The translations under genes were made by a program, and so were the position numbers. The notes below the pieces were generated by a model that saw only the letters and a list, made by a program, of their open reading frames with translations, did not search any database and had not been told where the DNA came from. Below, piece by piece: positions 1 through 5,518 of a stretch of 9,138 nucleotides of DNA; position 1 is the stretch's first letter, and each line of letters opens with the position of its first letter. Source of the stretch: Caryophanales bacterium UBA4100 (GTDB taxonomy: Bacteria; Bacillota; Bacilli; Paenibacillales; UBA4045); contig DFXU01000043.1 in assembly GCA_002383285.1 (NCBI GenBank), positions 15,456 to 24,593 of the forward strand, in the 5' to 3' direction.

Positions 1-886
1 GAAAGGCACCGCAGCCTGCAATTTCGAAGGTTCGGGGATTGACTGAAAGTGCCGGGATTTTCTTAGTCGTATTAACATTGATCGTGTCGTCGTGAATAGA
101 GCGATGAAGATTAATTACAATTTTCGCACCATTATAATAACAAGCCGTCTCCTCAGGAGTCATCCATTCTCCAAGCTTAATAGAGTCTGAAAGCTTGGAG
201 TAGTTGTCTAATCGATCCCACCACCAACCAGCGATGATAACCTTGTAATCCAGTAAGATTGGGGTTAAGCGATCAATCAATTCTATGCGATTCCAGAATG
301 CTGTCCCTATCAAGCAGATGTCGGACTGATAAGTGGAAGCTACTTGCATAGGCTGGAACACATTGGTATTCACTGCAAAAGGGAGATAGTATACATTCCG
401 ACATCCAGCATTCTGATAGAAGGATACACAGCCTAGCTCAAGCGTGAACACGTAATCGTAACGCTCAGCTATCGTAAGCGTCCAATCGGTATAATAAGGA
501 TCATCGGTAAACCATACTGCCGTCTTATATCCTCTCTTTCGTAGCAATTCAACCTTATCGGCAGGAAGAACCACACCATTCAGAACAAGAACTAAATCAG
601 ACTGCTGTTCAATAGCCATTGCTGCAACATCCTCTGATGGATTCGCGGTCTTGATATCACTCACTACTTGCCCCAAAGCATCTATAATAGCCTGATCCAA
701 TGCAGGGTAGGGAACACCGATTCCTGCAGTAACATATAGAATCCTCTTATCCCAGAATGATTGTTCTACGACGGGTGTCTGGCGGATGACAGCATCTCTG
801 TAACCTATCTTATATCCATCAGATAGTCCTTGCTTATAGCCGGCCTCTCGCCCTCTCGTCCTAGCCTTATCAACTGACCATCGCAT
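1..886 (-). CDS. CgeB-like glycosyltransferase, C-terminus cut by window edge
   Basis: A 295-codon open frame runs from an ATG at 886 off the left edge of the window. Residues 125-134 read VWFTDDPYYT, a signature of the CgeB (spore maturation protein) group of GT-B-type glycosyltransferases. The visible end has NLHRS (259-263) followed by NPRTFEIAGCGAF (283-295), matching the C-terminal donor-binding domain of the family. About a quarter to a third of a typical protein should lie outside the window. The N-terminus (12-28) is hydrophilic with a glycine at every fourth residue. The start is supported by purine-rich GGGGTG seven nt upstream, and AAGGGGGTG lies further out; an in-frame GTG at 901 is the alternative. 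It follows the preceding glycosyltransferase gene by 23 nt, so it is the third gene of one operon. The likely role is sugar transfer in a spore-surface or cell-surface glycan; the acceptor is unknown. Confidence 0.85.
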   Translation of the reverse strand, partial: MRWSVDKARTRGREAGYKQGLSDGYKIGYRDAVIRQTPVVEQSFWDKRILYVTAGIGVPYPALDQAIIDALGQVVSDIKTANPSEDVAAMAIEQQSDLVLVLNGVVLPADKVELLRKRGYKTAVWFTDDPYYTDWTLTIAERYDYVFTLELGCVSFYQNAGCRNVYYLPFAVNTNVFQPMQVASTYQSDICLIGTAFWNRIELIDRLTPILLDYKVIIAGWWWDRLDNYSKLSDSIKLGEWMTPEETACYYNGAKIVINLHRSIHDDTINVNTTKKIPALSVNPRTFEIAGCGAF

Positions 887-909
887 ACCGTCACACCCCA
901 CCCCCTTAA

Positions 910-1638
910 TTAAATGTAGACTTTCGGGTCAATCCCCCATTTCCCCATAAACTTATGTCGATTAAGCTCAATTAATTGCTTGATCTTGCCCTCTTCCTCC
1001 CTCACGAAGCTAGCACTCCCGTGATGGAATATGAAGACATCCCCGGCAATCATTAATCGATATCCCATATTCCTAGCTCGCATACAGTAATCGTCATCTT
1101 CATAATGACCTGGAGAGAATTGTTCATCTAGCAAGCCAATCTTCTCCATTAATTCACGCTTGAACAATAGACACAATCCAACGATACGTTCAGTCTGCTG
1201 CCACTTTGTGGAATCCGGCTCATTCAGCATTAGACTCATTTCCTCCAGATTGGTATATGGCATATTAATCTGCTGTCTGCCACTAGCATAGTTGGTCAGT
1301 GGTCCCACAATGCCAATGTCTCTTCGACTATATAGGCAGCGCTGCATATTGTTGAGCCAGTTCCGAGATACAATTACATCGTTATTCAGTAATAGCAGTG
1401 TATTGCCGCTCGCCAGCTTCATTCCTTTATTGCATGCAATAGGAAAGCCCATATTACTAGCGAGGGAGATGAATGTAATCTGCTCCTGTCGACAGAAGTC
1501 AACCGTACCATCCGCTGACCCATTATCAACTACAATCACTTCATAAGGCTGCTCTGTATGCTGTTTAATCGAATATATACAATTCTTGAGCAGCTCTCTT
1601 CCATTGAAGGTTGGGATAATGATGCTCGTTTTCTCCAT
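910..1638 (-). CDS. Glycosyltransferase family 2 (GT-A fold), 242 aa
   Basis: This is a compact inverting GT2 enzyme that would move a nucleotide-activated sugar onto a growing glycan at the cytoplasmic side. The nucleotide-binding strand is at 5-10 (SIIIPT) and VVDNGS at 36-41. NND at 85-87 is the DXD-like metal site. EDDDY at 180-184 supplies the candidate catalytic base, followed by the HHGSASF segment (205-211) common in rhamnosyl-type GT2 enzymes. A GTG at 1647 is in frame, but the Shine-Dalgarno AAAGGGTGG (1652-1644) ends five nt before the ATG at 1638, so the ATG is the better start. There are no membrane segments. It lies 18 nt after the upstream GT2 gene and 23 nt before the CgeB-like gene, all in one direction, so they are probably co-transcribed and act on the same glycan. 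The family call is firm; the sugar and acceptor cannot be read from sequence. Confidence 0.9.
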   Translation of the reverse strand: MEKTSIIIPTFNGRELLKNCIYSIKQHTEQPYEVIVVDNGSADGTVDFCRQEQITFISLASNMGFPIACNKGMKLASGNTLLLLNNDVIVSRNWLNNMQRCLYSRRDIGIVGPLTNYASGRQQINMPYTNLEEMSLMLNEPDSTKWQQTERIVGLCLLFKRELMEKIGLLDEQFSPGHYEDDDYCMRARNMGYRLMIAGDVFIFHHGSASFVREEEGKIKQLIELNRHKFMGKWGIDPKVYI

Positions 1639-1656
1639 AACATCCACCCTTTGAGG

Positions 1657-2742
1657 TTAAGCTTCTAATCGATTCCTAATGTGATCCTGGTACAATAAGC
1701 GCGATCCGTTTCTATCCATAGCTTCCTTCATAGCTTCAAGGTGATCACCGATAATCATCTCGGAAACGATGTTATTGGTACCAACATTCCGTTGACGTAT
1801 CTTATTCTGGGAGATCACATCCACTTGTGTCGGAGTTCCTATCTTCATTCCCTTATTCATCGCAATCACTTGTGCCTTCGGAGGAACCGCTAAATTCGAA
1901 TAACCGATCTCTTGGGCCGCTTTACGGCTCATCGCATGTGGAATTGCAGTTAGTGAATTTGCCCCGAGCTCCTCTTTTTGCAAAGACATGTTCACAAACT
2001 CCTTAATCGTAGTCACTTTATCCCTATCTGAGAACTTACCAAGATAATCTGTAATGTTGTTCAGAGCAATGTCCATCCCTTGCTCCACTGATGCTATGAA
2101 CGGCACAAGATGCTCCGCGTTAATAGGGAAATCGCCGTCGAGAAATACCAATATTTCTGATTCTGATAACTTAGCTCCGATCGCTCTGCCTACGTCATGG
2201 CCGAGTGGTTCATGATAGTGAACGATCGTTGCCCAAGATTGATTTCTAATCATCTCAAAGCTCTCATCCGTAGACCCATTCAAGACGAAGATGATCTCAT
2301 GAAGCGGCAGTCTATGAAGCTGCTCAAGGATACTTGGAATCGTATCCTTCTCATTCATAGCAGTAATTATGACGGAAACTGTCTTATTAGTTGGCAGGAG
2401 TACCCATTTATTCAAGTGTTGACCTGATTGAGATTGTTGGCCATATCCTTTAATAAATTGATTAGCAGCAGAATGATACACATGCCATGGTAATTGTTGA
2501 ATGGATGAATACCATTCATGCCAGTATTGATTCACAGCCTTATGTTGATTAGCGATGGGAAGATGGGTGTTCCCATTAGTTGATACAGCGTAGCAGCCTG
2601 CAGCATAAGCCCTCTTGCCCCAATTTGGTATCTTACCACTCCTCGAAACCCTTAAGCCTCTACGTCTCTTCACTCTAGGTTTCCGTGTTCGTACAGCCCT
2701 TAATTTCTTCTTTAATTTCCTCTGGCGAATTCGTCTCGGCAT
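1657..2742 (-). CDS. Glycosyltransferase family 2 with Arg/Lys-rich N-terminus, 361 aa
   Basis: Residues 1-36 are extremely basic (MPRRIRQRKLKKKL and following), then a linker runs to about 115. The GT-A core starts at TVSVIITAMNE (121-131), with FVLNGSTDES (152-161) as the nucleotide-binding loop, LGHDVGRAIGA (180-190) and the metal-binding DGD at 202-204. The frame stays open upstream to a TTG at 2844, but that codon has no ribosome binding site, while the ATG at 2742 has AGGTG six nt upstream. I therefore take 2742 as the start. This is the first gene of the leftward operon with two further glycosyltransferases. The basic tail could bind anionic polymers, nucleic acid or membrane phospholipid; that is inference. 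The enzyme lacks membrane helices and a signal peptide. Its sugar and acceptor are unknown, though the context suggests spore-surface or envelope glycosylation. Confidence 0.85.
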   Translation of the reverse strand: MPRRIRQRKLKKKLRAVRTRKPRVKRRRGLRVSRSGKIPNWGKRAYAAGCYAVSTNGNTHLPIANQHKAVNQYWHEWYSSIQQLPWHVYHSAANQFIKGYGQQSQSGQHLNKWVLLPTNKTVSVIITAMNEKDTIPSILEQLHRLPLHEIIFVLNGSTDESFEMIRNQSWATIVHYHEPLGHDVGRAIGAKLSESEILVFLDGDFPINAEHLVPFIASVEQGMDIALNNITDYLGKFSDRDKVTTIKEFVNMSLQKEELGANSLTAIPHAMSRKAAQEIGYSNLAVPPKAQVIAMNKGMKIGTPTQVDVISQNKIRQRNVGTNNIVSEMIIGDHLEAMKEAMDRNGSRLLYQDHIRNRLEA

Positions 2743-2916
2743 GCTGCTCACCTGCCTATTAGATTTAACAAGTCTATTACACTCATCATATGTACGGGTT
2801 ATATCATCGTAACGGCAATCGTACCTACAGTTGAAAATAGACAATAATTGTACACTACACAGATCGCGCTCAATTCATTACTATTAGATTAACGCTACAT
2901 ACTCATTTCAAGCTTA
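2743..2916. promoter_or_regulatory. Divergent intergenic spacer, weak promoter candidate for the GT operon
   Basis: This 174-nt AT-rich spacer lies between the leftward glycosyltransferase operon and the rightward DUF454 gene and must hold both promoters. On the minus strand TACAAT (2852-2847) is a good -10, and TTGAGC (2873-2868) is a possible -35, but their 15-nt spacing is short. I saw no convincing sigma-A promoter on the plus strand and no clear sporulation-sigma (SigE or SigK) match. Confidence 0.25.
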
Positions 2917-3315
2917 ATGGAGGTATGCATCATCCACAGAATAATTAATCTTCTCTATATCTCCATAGGCTTTGTCTGTTTAGGCGTTGGAATCGTAGGT
3001 ATCGTTGTCCCTCTGCTGCCGACTACACCTTTATTACTGCTCTCTTCCTTCTGCTTTATGAAGGGCTCCCGTAAATTCGATATTTGGTTTAAAGAAACCT
3101 CCATCTACAAGCGGCATCTAGAAAGCTTCGTGCGTGAGAAGGCAATGACATTAAGCCAGAAGGTCACACTATTGCTATTCGCTGATGTTATGATCCTCAT
3201 ACCCTTAATTAAACTCGATCAGCTGTGGATCAGAATCATTCTGTTGCTGATTATCGTATATAAGTACTATTATTTTATCTTTCATATAAAGACCAAACCG
3301 AATATAAAAAAATGA
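2917..3315 (+). CDS. DUF454 (YbaN family) small membrane protein, 132 aa
   Basis: The protein is a small integral membrane protein of the DUF454/YbaN family, whose molecular function is unknown. The hallmark is the N-terminal hydrophobic segment (about 11-33) running into VPLLPTTPLLLLSSFCF (31-47), with the LPTTP motif at 34-38. Two more hydrophobic segments lie at about 83-100 and 104-122, and the tail is lysine-rich. Length is typical of the family. The start is not secure: the ATG at 2917 has little upstream complementarity to 16S rRNA, whereas a strong GGAGG (2919-2923) lies just inside the frame with no standard start codon at the right distance. The stop TGA (3313-3315) lies within the terminal repeat of the adjacent 192-bp inserted element. 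Without it the frame would have ended eight codons beyond the lysine pair, in the terminator loop. It is transcribed alone, divergently from the GT operon. Confidence 0.85.
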   Translation: MEVCIIHRIINLLYISIGFVCLGVGIVGIVVPLLPTTPLLLLSSFCFMKGSRKFDIWFKETSIYKRHLESFVREKAMTLSQKVTLLLFADVMILIPLIKLDQLWIRIILLLIIVYKYYYFIFHIKTKPNIKK

Positions 3316-3503
3316 GTATGCACTTAACTCAGTTGAAAGATGGATAGAGGAAACAATTTCCGTTAACCATCCTGCTCTATCTGGATTTTCTAAGGATAGA
3401 GGAAGTAAAATGACCGATGTTTATACGTTCTATTCATTTAAAGGACTTTTTTTCCGTTAAGCCTTGGTTGGTGATATCAACCCTGAGTTAAGTGCATACT
3501 CAT
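3312..3503. mobile_element. MITE-like element, 192 bp, 21-bp perfect terminal inverted repeats
   Basis: The sequence at 3312-3332 (beginning ATGAGTATGCACTTAACTCA) is exactly repeated in inverse orientation at 3483-3503. The 10 bp just outside each end are identical, ATATAAAAAA at 3302-3311 and 3504-3513, which looks like a target-site duplication although it is low in complexity. The interior (about 150 nt) has no open frame of note but has internal direct repeats: GGATAGAGGAA (3342-3352 and 3394-3404) and TTTCCGTTAA (3357-3366 and 3451-3460). This is the pattern of a non-autonomous element moved in trans by a DDE transposase. A 10-bp duplication would fit IS4-type families, but I cannot identify the parent. 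The repeat does not match the ends of the neighbouring IS3-family element, so that IS is not its parent. Confidence 0.7.
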
Positions 3504-3513
3504 ATATAAAAAA

Positions 3514-3533
3514 AACAAGAGGCTTCCCAAAAG
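3514..3533. terminator. Left arm of a bidirectional terminator split by the IS
   Basis: This stretch (AACAAGAGGCTTCCCAAAAG after deletion of nothing) pairs, with a few mismatches, with the sequence just right of the IS. Removing the IS and one AAG copy restores a hairpin with loop TAAAT, an A-run on the left and a T-run on the right. It would terminate the plus-strand DUF454 transcript and minus-strand transcripts alike. The IS now separates the arms by 1.67 kb. Confidence 0.6.
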
Positions 3534-3601
3534 TGATATGCTCCCCATACGGTAGACAGGTGAAATATTAAAAGCCTGCTTGCCGTGAGGGGAGCTTTTT
3601 T
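3534..3601 (+). promoter_or_regulatory. IS left-end hairpin: terminator-like, covers the transposase Shine-Dalgarno
   Basis: GCTCCCC (3540-3546) pairs with GGGGAGC (3589-3595), ACGG (3549-3552) with CCGT (3583-3586), and CAGG (3557-3560) with CCTG (3575-3578), giving a near-continuous stem with a 14-nt loop. Six T residues (3596-3601) follow directly, then the orfA ATG. The Shine-Dalgarno GAGGGGAG (3587-3594) lies in the right arm. Transcripts entering from outside should therefore both terminate and hide the ribosome site, whereas a transcript starting near 3549 would lack the lower left arm. Confidence 0.6.
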
Positions 3602-4279
3602 ATGTCTAAAAATGAATACACAGCTATTGAAAAATTAAGCATCATTGAAGGAATTGAAAGTGGTCAAGTTGGTGTTAAAGAATCAGTACGAAAGTTCGGC
3701 ATAAGCAAATCAACACTTGCCAAGTGGCGCCGGCGCTACCGGGTTTACGGTTACGAGGCATTAGAGGTTCGTAGCCACAATAAAAGTTATTCTGCTGAGC
3801 TAAAGCATCAAGCAGTCGAGGATTGTTTATTTGGGGGTTTGTCCCAGTATGAGGTTATCGACAAGTACGGGATATCCAGTCGAAACCAACTCGCCAATTG
3901 GATTAAGAAGTATAATGGTCATAGCAGCTTAAAAGCCTATAAAGGGGATACGACGGCTATGACCAAAGCACGCTTTACAACTTGGCAGGAACGGATTGAC
4001 ATTGTCCTTTATTGCTTGGCCAATGAACGGGACTACAAGAAGGCAACGAATCATTTCCAGGTTTCCTATCAGCAAGTTTACGGATGGGTGAAGAAGTACG
4101 GAGATGGCGGGCAGGATGCTCTGCGGGACGGCCGCGGGCGGACGAAGGCGCCTGACGAGTTAAACGATGCGGATCGTCAGAAGCTCGCGATGAAGAAGTT
4201 AGAGTACGAAAATGAGCGGCTAAGAGCGGAGAATGCATTCTTAAAAAAGTTTCAGGAATTCGAAAGGAGGCGTCACTGA
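3602..4279 (+). CDS. IS3-family transposase OrfA, 225 aa
   Basis: OrfA is the DNA-binding and regulatory half of the transposase. It has three successive helix-turn-helix units: about 5-50 (ending in ISKSTLAKWRRRYR), about 62-105 (ISSRNQLANWIKKY), and about 125-167 (VSYQQVYGWVKKYG). These recognise the IS ends. The C-terminus (about 193-218) has leucine-zipper-like heptads (LAMKKLEYENERLRAENAFLKK) that mediate oligomerisation in this family. The start is ATG 3602, seven nt after GAGGGGAG. Near the end, codons 214-216 read TTA AAA AAG and carry the slippery heptamer A AAA AAG (4243-4249). A ribosome slipping -1 there makes the OrfAB fusion, while normal decoding ends at TGA 4277-4279. OrfA alone usually acts as a regulator in IS3 elements. 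Length is within the range of the longer IS150-group OrfA proteins. Confidence 0.92.
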   Translation: MSKNEYTAIEKLSIIEGIESGQVGVKESVRKFGISKSTLAKWRRRYRVYGYEALEVRSHNKSYSAELKHQAVEDCLFGGLSQYEVIDKYGISSRNQLANWIKKYNGHSSLKAYKGDTTAMTKARFTTWQERIDIVLYCLANERDYKKATNHFQVSYQQVYGWVKKYGDGGQDALRDGRGRTKAPDELNDADRQKLAMKKLEYENERLRAENAFLKKFQEFERRRH

Positions 4280-4303
4280 GCCAGTACTGCCAAGAGAACG
4301 CCT
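4243..4303 (+). promoter_or_regulatory. Programmed -1 frameshift signal
   Basis: The heptamer A AAA AAG (4243-4249) is in the phase required for tandem slippage from the orfA frame. Downstream AGGCGT (4268-4273) pairs with ACGCCT (4298-4303), enclosing a small ACTG/CAGT helix, which may act as stimulator although it begins 18 nt past the heptamer. A Shine-Dalgarno-like AAAGGAGG (4263-4270) lies between. The frame arrangement of orfA and orfB directly supports the shift. Confidence 0.8.
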
Positions 4304-5157
4304 ACCTTGCCATTCAAGCGGCTCAACAAGAAACGTCATGCAGCGTGCAGCTTCTATGTGATGTGGCAGAGATACCACGGTCAAGCTATTACAAGTGGCT
4401 ACATCGAAAACCCAGTTCACGTGAGTCAGAAAACGTACAACTTAAGCAGATCATGCTCTCGATATATAACAAAGTTGACTGTACCTTTGGGTATCGTCAA
4501 CTAACGCTTCATATGTGCCGCCAGACCAACTCGCGAATTAATCACAAGCGTGTACTGCGCCTCATGAGAATAGAGGGAATCCAGTCGGTCATTCGCAGGA
4601 AGAAAAAGAAATATGTGCGATCTACTCCTCAACATGTCGTTGAGAACGTGTTGGCCCGTAAGTTTCAAGCCGAAGCGCCGAATGAGAAGTGGTTAACCGA
4701 TGTAACAGAATTTAAATATGGTAGTGGTCAGAAGGCTTATTTAAGCGCCATCCTTGATCTAAATGATAAATCAATTATCTCTTATGTGTTAGGGCATTCG
4801 AACAACAATCCTCTTGTATTCCAAACGTTAAAGAAAGCACTGCGAGTAGCTCCAGGAAGTACGCCAATGCTTCATAGTGACCGAGGTTACCAATACACAT
4901 CATTGAAATTCAAAGAGCTCCTGGATAAAAACAGTCTGACTCAGAGCATGTCTCGAGTTGGCCGTTGTATCGATAACGGTCCAATGGAGTCGTTCTGGGG
5001 CACCCTGAAATGCGAGAAGTATTATTTGCGTACCTACCATACCTTTGAAGATCTCAAAAGGGACATTGATGACTACATTAATTTTAATAATAACGAGCGA
5101 TTACAGGCAAAATTAAACGGCCTCAGTCCAATGGAATTCAGGAGCAAGGCCGCCTAA
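4249..5157 (+). CDS. IS3-family transposase OrfB, DDE catalytic part made by -1 frameshift
   Basis: OrfB carries the integrase-type (rve) catalytic domain. The -1 frame is continuous from the slippery site at 4243-4249 to TAA at 5155-5157. The part after the shift begins VSGIRKEASLSQYCQ. Counting from an in-frame GTG at 4345, the acidic triad is D119 (WLTDVTEF), D179 (HSDRGYQY) and E215 (NGPMESFW), so exactly 35 residues separate the second Asp and the Glu. An HTH_21-type segment (GYRQLTLHM to about residue 90) precedes the core. The expected active product is the OrfAB fusion of about 215 OrfA residues plus this region. Independent initiation is possible but less likely: AAAGGAGG (4263-4270) sits five nt before an in-frame CTG at 4276. 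The chosen start marks the first codon after slippage, not a start codon. No internal stop or missing catalytic residue is seen. Confidence 0.9.
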   Translation, partial: VSGIRKEASLSQYCQENAYLAIQAAQQETSCSVQLLCDVAEIPRSSYYKWLHRKPSSRESENVQLKQIMLSIYNKVDCTFGYRQLTLHMCRQTNSRINHKRVLRLMRIEGIQSVIRRKKKKYVRSTPQHVVENVLARKFQAEAPNEKWLTDVTEFKYGSGQKAYLSAILDLNDKSIISYVLGHSNNNPLVFQTLKKALRVAPGSTPMLHSDRGYQYTSLKFKELLDKNSLTQSMSRVGRCIDNGPMESFWGTLKCEKYYLRTYHTFEDLKRDIDDYINFNNNERLQAKLNGLSPMEFRSKAA

Positions 5158-5200
5158 TGTTTTTATTATTTAAACTGTCTACTTGACGGGGAGCAGTTCA

Positions 5201-5232
5201 AAGTCTAAATGACTTAGGGCAGCCCCTTTTTG
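5201..5232. terminator. Right arm of the IS-split bidirectional terminator
   Basis: GACTTAGGGCAGCCCCTTTT (5211-5230) is the partner of AAGAGGCTTCCCAAAAGTC, which is restored across the IS junction by removing one AAG copy. On the minus strand the restored hairpin is followed by the eight T residues complementary to 3508-3515, so it was a good terminator in both directions. Confidence 0.6.
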
Positions 5233-5235
5233 TTA

Positions 5236-5390
5236 TGAGAAACTAGGTATTGCTTCAGGGAGAGCCATGGCTTCCAGCCGCCGTTGAATGACGTGTTCTC
5301 TTTAACAACAGGTAAAGGTGAGAACACGACATTCAAATGCGGACGTAAACTCTTCCATCCATAGCTCTCCCTTACGCATCATGTTTCTCA
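5236..5390. repeat. 155-nt multi-block imperfect hairpin
   Basis: Three pairs of inverted blocks are nested around a 19-nt loop. TGAGAAAC (5236-5243) pairs with GTTTCTCA (5383-5390). GGGAGAGCCATGG (5258-5270) pairs with CCATAGCTCTCCC (5359-5371) at 12 of 13 positions. TTGAATGACGTGTTCTC (5284-5300) pairs with 5320-5336 at 16 of 17. The blocks are separated by unequal unpaired stretches. It may be a MITE, a fold-back repeat or a structured RNA; I cannot name a family, and the short frames across it are not convincing genes. Confidence 0.65.
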
Positions 5391-5409
5391 ATGAATAGCC
5401 GGAAAGTCT

Positions 5410-5443
5410 ATTAAAACATCGGGGATATCCCCGATGTTTTAAT
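5410..5443. terminator. 34-bp perfect palindrome, probable bidirectional terminator
   Basis: ATTAAAACATCGGGG (5410-5424) is followed by ATAT and the exact reverse complement (5429-5443). The folded form has a 15-bp stem and 4-nt loop, with four A residues before and four T residues after the GC-rich core on either strand, fitting an intrinsic terminator. No intact gene ends next to it, so it may be left over from lost sequence. Confidence 0.6.
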
Positions 5444-5518
5444 GGGAAATATACAAAAAAATCGCTCGTTTTGGTAAAATGGAAGTACCACAGCACATCG
5501 TTCCAAAATCGCCTCCAT
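5411..5518 (-). pseudogene. Relic of an IS110-family transposase start
   Basis: An ATG at 5518 opens a 35-codon frame beginning MEAILERCA. Many Bacillota IS110-family transposases begin with a very similar string, then continue GLDVHQ (from memory of the family, not a search). Here the match is lost after the first Ala, and the frame runs into the 34-bp palindrome and stops at 5411. A Shine-Dalgarno AAGGAG (5535-5530) precedes it, as for a real gene start. I read it as the first codons of a deleted transposase gene. The DEDD catalytic domain and everything beyond is absent. Confidence 0.4.

Larger units (their letters stand above)
3534..5200 (+). mobile_element. IS3-family insertion sequence, IS150-type, 1667 bp, apparently intact
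   Basis: The ends are imperfect inverted repeats: left TGATATGCTCCCC (3534-3546) and right, read inward, TGAACTGCTCCCC (5200-5188). Extended over 40 bp the two ends agree at 31 positions, including a shared GTAGACAG block. A 3-bp direct repeat AAG lies directly outside both ends (3531-3533 and 5201-5203), as expected for IS3-family insertion. Inside are orfA with tandem helix-turn-helix domains and orfB with a DD(35)E catalytic core in the -1 frame, linked by an A AAA AAG slippery heptamer. Both frames are open and all catalytic residues are present, so the copy could still be active. It landed inside the stem of a transcription terminator between converging genes, a site where insertion is harmless. 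Confidence 0.95.

Noticed and set aside
2743..2844. N-terminal extension of the first GT2 enzyme from TTG 2844
   Set aside because: There is no ribosome site before the TTG, the extra 34 residues resemble no part of the family, and ATG 2742 has AGGTG at a good distance.
3312..3503. The 192-bp inverted-repeat element as a deletion derivative of the adjacent IS
   Set aside because: Its terminal repeat shares nothing with the IS ends, and the flanking duplications differ in length (10 bp against 3 bp).
3975..4238. 87-codon minus-strand frame inside orfA
   Set aside because: It is a shadow of the GC-rich third helix-turn-helix region of the transposase.
5302..5496. 64-codon minus-strand frame across the hairpin loop, the palindrome and the IS110-like relic
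   Set aside because: It is a chimera of unrelated repeat segments in a frame different from the relic start, with no good ribosome site and no recognisable domain.
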